NCBI GenBank assembly: GCA_029256665.1
Contig: JAQSXN010000210.1
Coordinates: forward strand, 1-6,910
Length of the DNA: 6,910 bases
Direction: 5' to 3'
From: Paenibacillus sp.
GTDB taxonomy: Bacteria; Bacillota; Bacilli; Paenibacillales; Paenibacillaceae
Shown here: piece after piece, positions 1 through 5,825 of the stretch
Position numbering within the stretch: the stretch's first letter is position 1
Layout of the letters: every line of letters starts with the position of its first letter
Translations under genes and position numbers: made by a program
Notes under the pieces: generated by a model
The model's input: only the letters and a program-made list of their open reading frames with translations
Databases searched by the model: none
What the model was told of the DNA's origin: nothing

Positions 1-424
1 GAAGCTGGCGGTCGTCCTTCTGCGCTTCCGCGGACGGTGCGGCGCTTCTTGCACGCAGCTCTTCCTTCAACCGGTCGAGCACGCGCGTCAGATCGTCGCG
101 TTCCACCGGCTTCATGATATAGTCCTTGGCTCCGCTGCGCATCGATTGCTGCACATACGAGAAATCCTCGTAGCCGCTGATCACGACGCACAGCAGCTCC
201 GGGAACCGCTCGCGCGCGATCGTCTGCAGTTGAAGCCCATCCATCTTCGGCATCCGGATATCGGTTAACAGCACATCCGGCTCCAGCCGCTGAAGCAGCT
301 CCAACGCCTCATAGCCGTCCTTCGCGTCGCCGACTACCTCCCATTCGGCATCCCAGGAAGCAATCATCGCGCGCAGGCCGCGCCGGAAAATCGTCTCGTC
401 GTCCACCACCACGATTGTTGGCAT
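1..424 (-). CDS. Response regulator, YesN-type, receiver domain (3' end cut by window)
   Basis: Only the N-terminal 141 residues are present; the gene continues beyond position 1. They form a complete CheY-like receiver domain. The acidic pocket is D8/D9, the phosphorylated aspartate is D55 (in LLTDIRMPKMDG), the switch serine is S83 (VISGYEDF) and the conserved lysine is K105 (DYIMKPV). A charged helical linker follows from about residue 112. The GYEDFSYVQQSMRSGAKDYI stretch is typical of YesN-family regulators, which end in an AraC-type DNA-binding domain; that part lies outside the window, so it is inferred. The ATG at 424 is preceded by a strong AAGGGAGGG site, and the gap to the kinase stop codon is 15 nt, so the two genes are surely cotranscribed. 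The expected role is to accept phosphate from the adjacent kinase and activate sugar-uptake or hydrolase genes. The target promoter is not shown. Confidence 0.93.
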   Translation of the reverse strand, partial: MPTIVVVDDETIFRRGLRAMIASWDAEWEVVGDAKDGYEALELLQRLEPDVLLTDIRMPKMDGLQLQTIARERFPELLCVVISGYEDFSYVQQSMRSGAKDYIMKPVERDDLTRVLDRLKEELRARSAAPSAEAQKDDRQL

Positions 425-439
425 CCGCTTGTCCCTCCC

Positions 440-2230
440 TTATTGCTCGCCGCCATCGGTTAACGCCGGCAACGTCATAATGACCCTTAGCCCTTGATAA
501 GGCATGCTCTCCAGCGTCAAGCCGTACGGCTCTCCGTAATGCAGCCAGATCCGCCTGTGCACGTTAAGCAGACCGTTGCCCGTCTTTCCTCCCAGATCCT
601 TGGAGTGGCGAAGCCGATCGCGCAGCTCATCCAGTTCCTCCGTGCCGAGGCCGATGCCGTCGTCCTCGACGACGATCGTCAGCACGCCTTCCGTTTCCTT
701 GCCCGCGACCGTGATGCGGCCTTCGCCCACGCCCTTGTCGATGCCGTGGTTGATCGCGTTCTCGACGATCGGCTGGACGATCAGCGGTATGACCTTGCAG
801 CTTAGCGCCTTCTCGTCGATGTTGGCCGCGAAGACGATCCGTTCTTCGTAACGGATCTTCTGAATGTTCATGTAGCCGTTCACGTGCACGAGCTCGTCCC
901 GCAGCGTGACGGCGTCCTTCCTGCTGCTCAGGCTGTAACGAAGAAGCTTGCCCAGATTGTTGGCCATCGTCACGATCTCGCGGTTCCCCTCGAGCTCCGC
1001 GTACATGCTGATCGAGCCTAACGTATTGTACAAAAAGTGAGGGTTGATCTTGCTTTGCAGCGCGGCGATCTGAGCGTCCTTCTCCCGAATCTCCGTCTCG
1101 TAGAGCAAGTAGCCGAGCTCGCTGAGCTTGGATACCATCGTATTGAACGTGCTGCCGAGCCGTCCGACTTCGTCGGCCGACGTAACGGGGAACGACACGT
1201 TCAGTTCGCCTTGCTCGACCTTCCGCATCAAGCGGCTCAGCTTCCGCAGCGGCAACGTCATGCGGAAAACTAGGAAGACGGTAATCAGAATCGCAAGCCC
1301 GATGCAAATAAAGCCGGCAAGCGCGATGGAATTGCGGACGATGAGGCTGTCCTTCATCAGCTCCTTGACCGGGACGGCGCTCACCGTCGTCCAACCGGTC
1401 ACGTCCGAGGTGACGTAAGCGACCAGCCGGCGTTCCGCGTCGCCGCTTCCGTCCAGGTGCAGCGTGCCTTCGCCTTGCGGAGCGCCCAGATCGGGGGCCG
1501 TCGGCGTGTTGTCCCTCGTAATGACCGGCTTGCCGCTTCCGTCGATGATGTACATCGACTCCTTGCGGCCGGGATCCGCTTGAAGCAGAATTTGGCGCAC
1601 GGTCGCGGGGTCGATGTCCAGCACGATATAGCCCAGCGTCTCCCCGGTATCGAAGCTGCGAAGCTCGCGGGCGATGGAGAACACTTGATACGTCATGCCG
1701 CTCGTCGCCTTCACCTCGTGCGTCGTAATAAAGGTCGGCTGGCCGAAACGTTCCTTCGCCTGCGCCAGCCATTCCGCGCTTTCGTCCAATTTGTAGGTCG
1801 TTACGTATTGGCTTTCGGGCAATACCACATACGACGCGCCTTTCTCCCCATACAACGAGATACCCATAATATCGATCCGCCCGTTGATAAAGAGCGACGA
1901 GACGAACAGGTTGAGCGATTCGATCTCTTTCAGCTCCAGCCGCTGTCCCGGGGCCCGAGTCGAGCCGATAAACGTCATGATGTCCTTGTTGGAGTAAGGG
2001 GACAACGTCAGCCGGTTCAGCTCGTTCATATACGTATCGATGTTGAGCGTAATTTGTTTGACGGTCTGGAGCTGGTAGCTGCCGACGTTTTTCTCCATCG
2101 CCCTCTCGAAGCTGCCGAACGTATATAGGCCCATCGCCGCAAGCGGCACCAGCACGAGCAGACAATTGATCCATATCAGCTTGCGAGCCAGCTCCTGATT
2201 TTTGAACCCTTGCGTCAGCCTTCGGATCAC
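440..2230 (-). CDS. Membrane sensor histidine kinase, YesM/LytS-like (His_kinase family)
   Basis: This is a 596-residue membrane kinase, the usual YesM size. A short cytoplasmic tail leads to membrane helix 1 (about residues 18-38). An extracellular region of about 260 residues (39-298) follows, of the size and type of a dCache sensor domain. Helix 2 is about 301-323, a HAMP linker 324-375, and a coiled stretch leads into the His_kinase box INPHFLYNTL with phospho-acceptor H398. The ATPase domain shows the N box (IVQPIVENAINHG, N491), G1 (VEDDGIGLG, 521-529) and G2 (GNGLLNVHRR, 551-560). All catalytic motifs are intact. The GTG at 2230 was chosen for its Shine-Dalgarno spacing; another in-frame GTG at 2239 is too close to that site. 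The gene starts 14 nt after the binding-protein stop, suggesting translational coupling. The ligand is unknown; a sugar, sensed directly or through the neighbouring binding protein, is the likely input. Confidence 0.94.
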   Translation of the reverse strand: MIRRLTQGFKNQELARKLIWINCLLVLVPLAAMGLYTFGSFERAMEKNVGSYQLQTVKQITLNIDTYMNELNRLTLSPYSNKDIMTFIGSTRAPGQRLELKEIESLNLFVSSLFINGRIDIMGISLYGEKGASYVVLPESQYVTTYKLDESAEWLAQAKERFGQPTFITTHEVKATSGMTYQVFSIARELRSFDTGETLGYIVLDIDPATVRQILLQADPGRKESMYIIDGSGKPVITRDNTPTAPDLGAPQGEGTLHLDGSGDAERRLVAYVTSDVTGWTTVSAVPVKELMKDSLIVRNSIALAGFICIGLAILITVFLVFRMTLPLRKLSRLMRKVEQGELNVSFPVTSADEVGRLGSTFNTMVSKLSELGYLLYETEIREKDAQIAALQSKINPHFLYNTLGSISMYAELEGNREIVTMANNLGKLLRYSLSSRKDAVTLRDELVHVNGYMNIQKIRYEERIVFAANIDEKALSCKVIPLIVQPIVENAINHGIDKGVGEGRITVAGKETEGVLTIVVEDDGIGLGTEELDELRDRLRHSKDLGGKTGNGLLNVHRRIWLHYGEPYGLTLESMPYQGLRVIMTLPALTDGGEQ

Positions 2231-2235
2231 TCTCG

Positions 2236-2246
2236 TCACCTCTCCT
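2236..2246 (-). promoter_or_regulatory. Ribosome binding site deciding the kinase start
   Basis: On the minus strand AGGAGAGGTGA overlaps the TAG stop of the binding-protein gene. Its AGGTGA part matches the anti-Shine-Dalgarno sequence and its AGG core lies 8 nt before the GTG at 2230. The GTG at 2239 lies inside the site itself and cannot use it. The overlap of stop codon and binding site suggests that ribosomes finishing the lipoprotein help initiate the kinase. Confidence 0.6.
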
Positions 2247-3558
2247 ACCCGCCGGCTCCCGCGTCGATTCTTCGCGCCGCGTTCTTTAGCGCCTGCTCCG
2301 GCGTCTGCTGCTTGTAGTTCATCCTCTCGAACTCCTGTATCAAATATTCGATCGCCGTCCATTGTTTGACGTGCCTCGGCCAATACGCGACGTAATCGGC
2401 AACGGCGGCGTAATCGCCGCGGTATTCCTGCTCCGTGAACGCTTTGCTCTCCACGACTTTCGTCATGCTCGGCACATGGCCGGCTTGCGACCACAGCTCT
2501 CCATGCTCCACCATCCACTTGGAGAAGGTCAACGCGGCACGGCGTCTCTCTTCCGTCATGCCGTGCTTCGTTGGAATGGCTAGCGTGTGGGAGTCTCCCC
2601 ATGCGGCCGATTGATCGTAGAGGACGGGAATCGGAACAACGCCGAAATCCAGCTCCGGCGCGTGCTCGAACGCTCCCGTCCCCCACATGCCGAGCATGAT
2701 GACCGCGGCCCGTCCGTCATGGAACAGCTTAAACGAATCGTTGATATCCGGCGGAATGAGCCCCGTATCATAGAGTCCGCCCACGAATTTCAACGCCTCC
2801 AGCGCTTTGGGATTGTCGAACCGCGTCTTCATCGATTCGTCGTAGAACGCTCCGCCGCCGTCCATCTGATTGTACAAGCTCCACCAGAACCAGACGGAAT
2901 CGATCCGCGTGCTGGGCATCGCGAGTGGAGCTACGCTTCTGGGCACGGCATCCCGTATTTTTTCGAGAAATTGCCGGAAGCCCTCCGGTCCGGGATCGAT
3001 AACGGGCTTCCCGGTCGCTTCGTTCAACACGCCCGCGGCGCGAAGATGTTTTTTGTTATAGTACATAACAAGCGCATGCGTATCGAGCGGAACGCCATAG
3101 GAGCGCCCGCTATATTCGGTAGCCTTGCGGATATTCGGCGTAAACTGGCTCCAGTCGAGCCCGACCTCTCGCGCGGCTTCGGTCAAATCCTCGATATAGC
3201 CGTTCTGCACGAATTGCGGCATGCTCGTCGTATGAATGATGGCGACGTCCGGCGCGTTGCCGGCCAGAATGGCGGTTCTGAGCCGCGAATAATAATCGTC
3301 GAGCCGGGAGTTGGTCTGCTCGACCACGATCTCGTCCTGCCCGGCGTTGAACTTCTCCACCATCTCCGTCATAAACTGGTTGTCGCCGCCGCTGAAGGGG
3401 GTCCAATAATCCAGACGGATGGCATCCCGCTTGGGCTCCGGCTTTGGCTGAGGCTCCTCGTTCCCCGAGCAGCCAGCGAGCGCGGCAGCGAACAAGCATG
3501 TCGCAACCAGACTTGCCGCCAAGCGGCGATAGCTTTTGTTTGATTTAGTATCCTTCAT
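2245..3558 (-). CDS. Extracellular sugar-binding lipoprotein (ABC solute-binding protein, SBP_bac_1/MalE-UgpB-like)
   Basis: A 437-residue type-1 solute-binding protein, full length for the family. A lipoprotein signal with a basic n-region (K2-R12) and hydrophobic core ends in the lipobox LAGC, so C30 is the lipidated residue. A Pro/Lys/Glu-rich tether (34-43) leads to the mature lobe starting IRLDYWTPFSGG (47-58). Family landmarks are LAGNAPDVAIIHT (98-110), YGVPLDTHALVMYYNKKHL (154-172), an aromatic stretch SVWFWWSLYNQMDGG (221-235) that could stack on sugar rings, and AAVIMLGMWGTGAF (284-297). The ATG at 3558 is preceded by GGGGG at 3568-3572, 9 nt upstream. The gene is followed directly by kinase and regulator genes and has no permease on that side. 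It may feed the permeases encoded at 5826-6910, or act as a sensory co-receptor for the kinase. The bound sugar cannot be read from the sequence; arabino- or xylo-oligosaccharide is a guess from context. Confidence 0.93.
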   Translation of the reverse strand: MKDTKSNKSYRRLAASLVATCLFAAALAGCSGNEEPQPKPEPKRDAIRLDYWTPFSGGDNQFMTEMVEKFNAGQDEIVVEQTNSRLDDYYSRLRTAILAGNAPDVAIIHTTSMPQFVQNGYIEDLTEAAREVGLDWSQFTPNIRKATEYSGRSYGVPLDTHALVMYYNKKHLRAAGVLNEATGKPVIDPGPEGFRQFLEKIRDAVPRSVAPLAMPSTRIDSVWFWWSLYNQMDGGGAFYDESMKTRFDNPKALEALKFVGGLYDTGLIPPDINDSFKLFHDGRAAVIMLGMWGTGAFEHAPELDFGVVPIPVLYDQSAAWGDSHTLAIPTKHGMTEERRRAALTFSKWMVEHGELWSQAGHVPSMTKVVESKAFTEQEYRGDYAAVADYVAYWPRHVKQWTAIEYLIQEFERMNYKQQTPEQALKNAARRIDAGAGG

Positions 3559-3601
3559 GGCTTTGAACCCCCGTTTCTATGAGGCAAGTCTTCTCGAAAG
3601 C

Positions 3602-3785
3602 CACCGGCTGTTGCATGACCCGACTACCTGCAATATAAATGCGACCGGCTGCTGCTTACCCCCACTAACTGCGCTCCCAGGAGATCGGCTGCCACGGCTG
3701 CTGCTTACCCCTCTAACTGCGCTCCCAGGAGACCGGCTTCTGCTCACTCCAGTAACTGCGCTCCTAGGCGACCGGCTGCCGCTTC
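3602..3785. repeat. Tandem repeat, period about 40 bp, about 4.5 units
   Basis: Units on the plus strand begin (G)ACCGGCT. They are a divergent unit at 3603-3642, a unit at 3643-3682 (40 nt), one at 3683-3730 (48 nt, with a duplicated start GATCGGCTGCCA), one at 3731-3769 (39 nt), and a truncated one from 3770. The best-kept core is TAACTGCGCTCC, seen at 3666-3677, 3714-3725 and 3753-3764. The units change length (40, 48, 39) and no start codon with a ribosome site reads them. If the operon promoter lies near 3800, the array sits in the 5' untranslated RNA of the binding-protein gene, ending about 45 nt before its start codon. Function unknown. Confidence 0.85.
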
Positions 3786-3802
3786 TAGCGGACACCGGGG
3801 AC

Positions 3803-3831
3803 GTTATATGATAGAAAATCGATATTTTAGA
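3803..3831 (-). promoter_or_regulatory. Weak candidate sigma-A promoter for the binding-protein operon
   Basis: On the minus strand a -10-like TATAAC (3803-3808, 5 of 6 to consensus) follows a poor -35-like TCTAAA (3826-3831, 3 of 6) by 17 nt. No extended -10 TG is present. A poor -35 would fit a promoter that needs an activator such as the encoded response regulator, but that is inference. Transcription from here would give a leader of roughly 240 nt containing the tandem repeats. The -10 falls inside the outer arm of the inverted-repeat element. Confidence 0.25.
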
Positions 3832-3832
3832 A

Positions 3833-3920
3833 TTCTAACGGACACAGATGACTCTATTTGCCTAAATTCAGCTATTTCCTCGTCTTGTGACGTTAATAAG
3901 ATCTCTGGAGTCCGTTAGAA
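3833..3920. repeat. Inner inverted repeat, 11-bp perfect arms with 66-nt loop
   Basis: TTCTAACGGAC (3833-3843) and GTCCGTTAGAA (3910-3920) are exact reverse complements. Pairing extends inward imperfectly, with CAGA at 3846-3849 opposite TCTG at 3904-3907 after a one-base offset. The loop is AT-rich compared with the flanking genes. There is no U-run after the stem on either strand, so it does not look like an intrinsic terminator. Confidence 0.8.
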
Positions 3921-3959
3921 CTCAAGCTTGCGCAAAAACGAGGCAATAACGGCCCTAGT

Positions 3960-4005
3960 GTCCGTAAGCCGATAGCGGATAAGTCGTTAAGCCCGATAAC
4001 TATAA
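3960..4005. repeat. Imperfect 23-nt direct repeat, possible regulator site
   Basis: The two adjacent copies are 3960-3982 and 3983-4005. They share GTC, TAAGCC, GATA and ATAA in the same order, with one small gap in each. TAAGCC occurs a third time at 4003-4008. A 23-nt repeat distance is close to two turns of DNA, the kind of layout AraC-family dimers bind, and a YesN-type regulator is encoded downstream. Binding is inference only. The first copy overlaps the end of the inverted-repeat element. Confidence 0.45.
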
Positions 4006-4056
4006 GCCATTAGCCTTTAGCAATCGTTGACCCCCCAGGACACCAGCGCTTTAACA

Positions 4057-5808
4057 TTAACGAATGACGTCGATATAATCGAAGGCAACGCCTCCCGCGG
4101 CAGGCTTTAGTGTAATGGAATTCATCCCCTTGCGCAACGTAAGCTTGACCTCGACGACCGGGTATTCGCTTCGTTCGGTCGACGGGAGCTTGACGGACTT
4201 AGAGCCGCCGGCTGCCTCTACCGCGATCGCGATCTCCTCACCGGACGGATTGCTCGCCGCGATCCGCAACGTATACGTTCCGTTAGCCGGCACGCCCACG
4301 TTGCCGAACGAAATCTCGCCACCTCCGTCTTCGCCGATCATGACGCCGGTGCCCGACGAGAAGGGGTTGTCCTCGGCGACCATGCCGCCGCTTCCCTGCG
4401 CGTATTCGGCTTCGTACCGCGGAATTTCGATCGCGCTCACCGCCGCTCCCTCTACATCCGCCGCCCCAATCTCAACGCTGCCGCTCCCTTCCGCGAACCC
4501 TAGGATCGCGTACGCGTATCCCGTCTCGCCTTCGGCCAGCGGCGGCAGCGCCGCTTCGACCGGCTCCCCGCCGGCAGCCTGCAGACGCACGGTCGCTTCC
4601 GTCCCGGACGCGTTGCGGTAATGCAGCAGCAGCGGCGCTTGCCGGGATGCGCCCGTGCCGAGCGGCAAGCTGCCGAACAGCAAGCCGCCGTCCGCCGTCG
4701 TCTCCGCATGCTCCGCAAGGAAGACGCCGCTGCCGGAAGGGACGGCGATCGCGGCATCAAGCGCCAGCGGTTTGCCGAGCACCGGCAAACCATCCTCGCC
4801 CCACACCACGCGCTGCGCCCGCGCGCGGCGATTGCCCCAGCCGTCGGCGATGCCGCTTGTCGCATGGTAGACGTTCCAGATTTCCGTGCCGTCCGGCGAC
4901 TTCGCGAACGTATTATGGCCCGGGCCGTACACGCCGGCTTCGTCGCTCATCGCCATCAGCGGCTCCGCGGATTTCTCCCAGTCCGCGGGATTTAGCGGAT
5001 CGCCGCCTTCCTTCAGCGCCAGCATGCCCAGGCTATAATGCGGCGTCCAGCTGCCCGCGCCAGAGTAGACAAGAAACACGCGTCCGTCCTTTTGCAAGAT
5101 CGCTTGCCCTTCGTTGATATAAGGAGGTCCGCCCGCCCGCTCCCACTCCAGATCCGGTGAGCTTATCAGCACGCGCGGACCGTTAATCGTAAGCGGATCG
5201 CTCATCGGCGCGATGTAAGTGTTCTGCGCGATGTTGACGTCGCCCTCCCAGCCGGACCATACGAAGTAAAGCCGATCCTCGTGCTCCATCGCAAGTCCGT
5301 CGATCGCCCAGCGGTTCGATTCGTCCGTGATCTGCCCCTTGAAGGTATAATCTCCCATAGGATCATCCGTATCCGCTTCAAGCGCGTACATCCGATGATT
5401 TTCGTTCGCGCCGTCGTCCGCCGCGAAATAGATGTACCATTTGTCCCGCACGAACTGAATCTCCGGTGCCCACAAATTGGCGGAATAAGCCGTATCGACC
5501 GGCGGATACCACACGACCTTTTTCTCCGCGTGTTTGAAGTCCAGCGTGCGGGATTTCATGACCATGACGTCCGCGCCGTTATGCGTGAACGTCATGTAGT
5601 AGAAGCCTTCATGATAGGCGATGCTAGGATCCGGCGTATCCATGCCTGCCAAGGTGTTCTTAAAAGTGCCGCCATGCCCCGCATACGGAGCGTTTCCCGA
5701 TTCGTTTCCGTTCATCTTTCCGTTCACCATCCCGATCGCGACGGCCGCAAGGGCGGCCAACAAGACCGCCCCGAGCCCGAAGTAGATTTTTTTGCCGCCC
5801 ATGCCCAT
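4057..5808 (-). CDS. Glycoside hydrolase family 43 enzyme with two C-terminal CBM6/35-like domains
   Basis: A 583-residue protein. Residues 6-29 form one hydrophobic segment after KK, acting as a signal peptide or membrane anchor; there is no lipobox cysteine. The five-bladed GH43 catalytic domain spans about 50-345. Its three acidic residues are visible: general base D60 (MDTPDPSI), pKa modulator D170 (WAIDGLAM) and general acid E233 (YINEGQAIL). GVYGPGHNTF (292-301) carries the conserved histidine H298. The closest feel is exo-acting alpha-L-arabinofuranosidase, but beta-xylosidase or arabinanase cannot be excluded. A C-terminal CBM6/35-like sandwich (about 464-583, starting RYEAEYAQGSGG, ending FDYIDVIR) is preceded by a similar, degenerate copy (about 346-463). 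Of two close ATGs, 5808 was preferred over 5802 because it lies nearer the GGGAGGAG site (11 nt). It follows the permease stop by 17 nt, so enzyme and importer are coexpressed. Confidence 0.9.
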   Translation of the reverse strand: MGMGGKKIYFGLGAVLLAALAAVAIGMVNGKMNGNESGNAPYAGHGGTFKNTLAGMDTPDPSIAYHEGFYYMTFTHNGADVMVMKSRTLDFKHAEKKVVWYPPVDTAYSANLWAPEIQFVRDKWYIYFAADDGANENHRMYALEADTDDPMGDYTFKGQITDESNRWAIDGLAMEHEDRLYFVWSGWEGDVNIAQNTYIAPMSDPLTINGPRVLISSPDLEWERAGGPPYINEGQAILQKDGRVFLVYSGAGSWTPHYSLGMLALKEGGDPLNPADWEKSAEPLMAMSDEAGVYGPGHNTFAKSPDGTEIWNVYHATSGIADGWGNRRARAQRVVWGEDGLPVLGKPLALDAAIAVPSGSGVFLAEHAETTADGGLLFGSLPLGTGASRQAPLLLHYRNASGTEATVRLQAAGGEPVEAALPPLAEGETGYAYAILGFAEGSGSVEIGAADVEGAAVSAIEIPRYEAEYAQGSGGMVAEDNPFSSGTGVMIGEDGGGEISFGNVGVPANGTYTLRIAASNPSGEEIAIAVEAAGGSKSVKLPSTERSEYPVVEVKLTLRKGMNSITLKPAAGGVAFDYIDVIR

Positions 5809-5825
5809 CCGCGCTCTCTCCTCCC

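Larger units (their letters stand above)
3783..3970. repeat. Nested inverted-repeat element made of four related ACGGACAC-type motifs
   Basis: Four versions of one motif are present, two per strand, facing inward. The outer pair is plus strand 3789-3807 (CGGACACCGGGGACGTTAT) and the reverse complement of 3946-3964 (CGGACACTAGGGCCGTTAT), matching at 16 of 19 positions. The inner pair is TTCTAACGGAC at 3833-3843 and its exact complement at 3910-3920. Motif order, orientation and loss of coding potential resemble a small non-autonomous mobile or REP-like intergenic repeat. My impression that similar TCTAACGGAC-flanked repeats recur between genes in Paenibacillus genomes is from memory, not checked here. 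A transcript could fold it into a long interrupted hairpin. Confidence 0.75.
3559..4056. other. 498-nt repeat-rich intergenic region between the hydrolase and the binding-protein operon
   Basis: No believable gene lies here on either strand. The region contains, from high to low coordinate, a short direct repeat, a nested inverted-repeat element and a 40-bp tandem repeat, each listed separately. It must also contain the end of the hydrolase transcript or a read-through region, and probably the promoter of the binding-protein/kinase/regulator operon. I found no GC-rich hairpin followed by a T run on the minus strand after the hydrolase stop, so either termination is by another route or the two operons are partly joined by read-through. 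Two overlapping 8-bp palindromes, CAAGCTTG (3923-3930) and TTGCGCAA (3928-3935), sit in the middle. Confidence 0.8.

Noticed and set aside
440..2686. Kinase reading frame extended upstream to 748 codons
   Set aside because: The extra N-terminal part overlaps the well-supported binding-protein gene in another frame and is arginine-rich nonsense; the true start is the GTG at 2230 (or 2239).
2587..3543. 318-codon plus-strand frame antisense to the binding-protein gene, and similar antisense frames at 1457-2128, 4115-4621, 4647-5117 and 5281-5871
   Set aside because: Mirror frames of GC-rich genes: compositionally skewed, without recognisable domains or ribosome sites, and opposite strongly supported proteins.
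3602..3785. CRISPR array
   Set aside because: Copies are contiguous with no unique spacers, units vary in length, and no cas gene is near.
3577..3795. 72-codon minus-strand reading frame with a repeated RSPGSAV-type peptide just upstream of the binding-protein gene
   Set aside because: It simply translates the 40-bp tandem repeat. It would start at a GTG with no ribosome site (upstream is CGTCCCCG), the unit lengths are not consistent multiples of three, and the peptide is low complexity.
3536..3811. 91-codon plus-strand frame with a repeated PLTALPGDRL-type peptide
   Set aside because: It begins with TTG inside the antisense of the binding-protein gene, has no ribosome site, and its repeats again only reflect the DNA array.
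4043..4056. Catabolite-responsive (cre) site around the AGCGCT palindrome
   Set aside because: Aligned to the cre consensus it misses several fixed positions on both strands.
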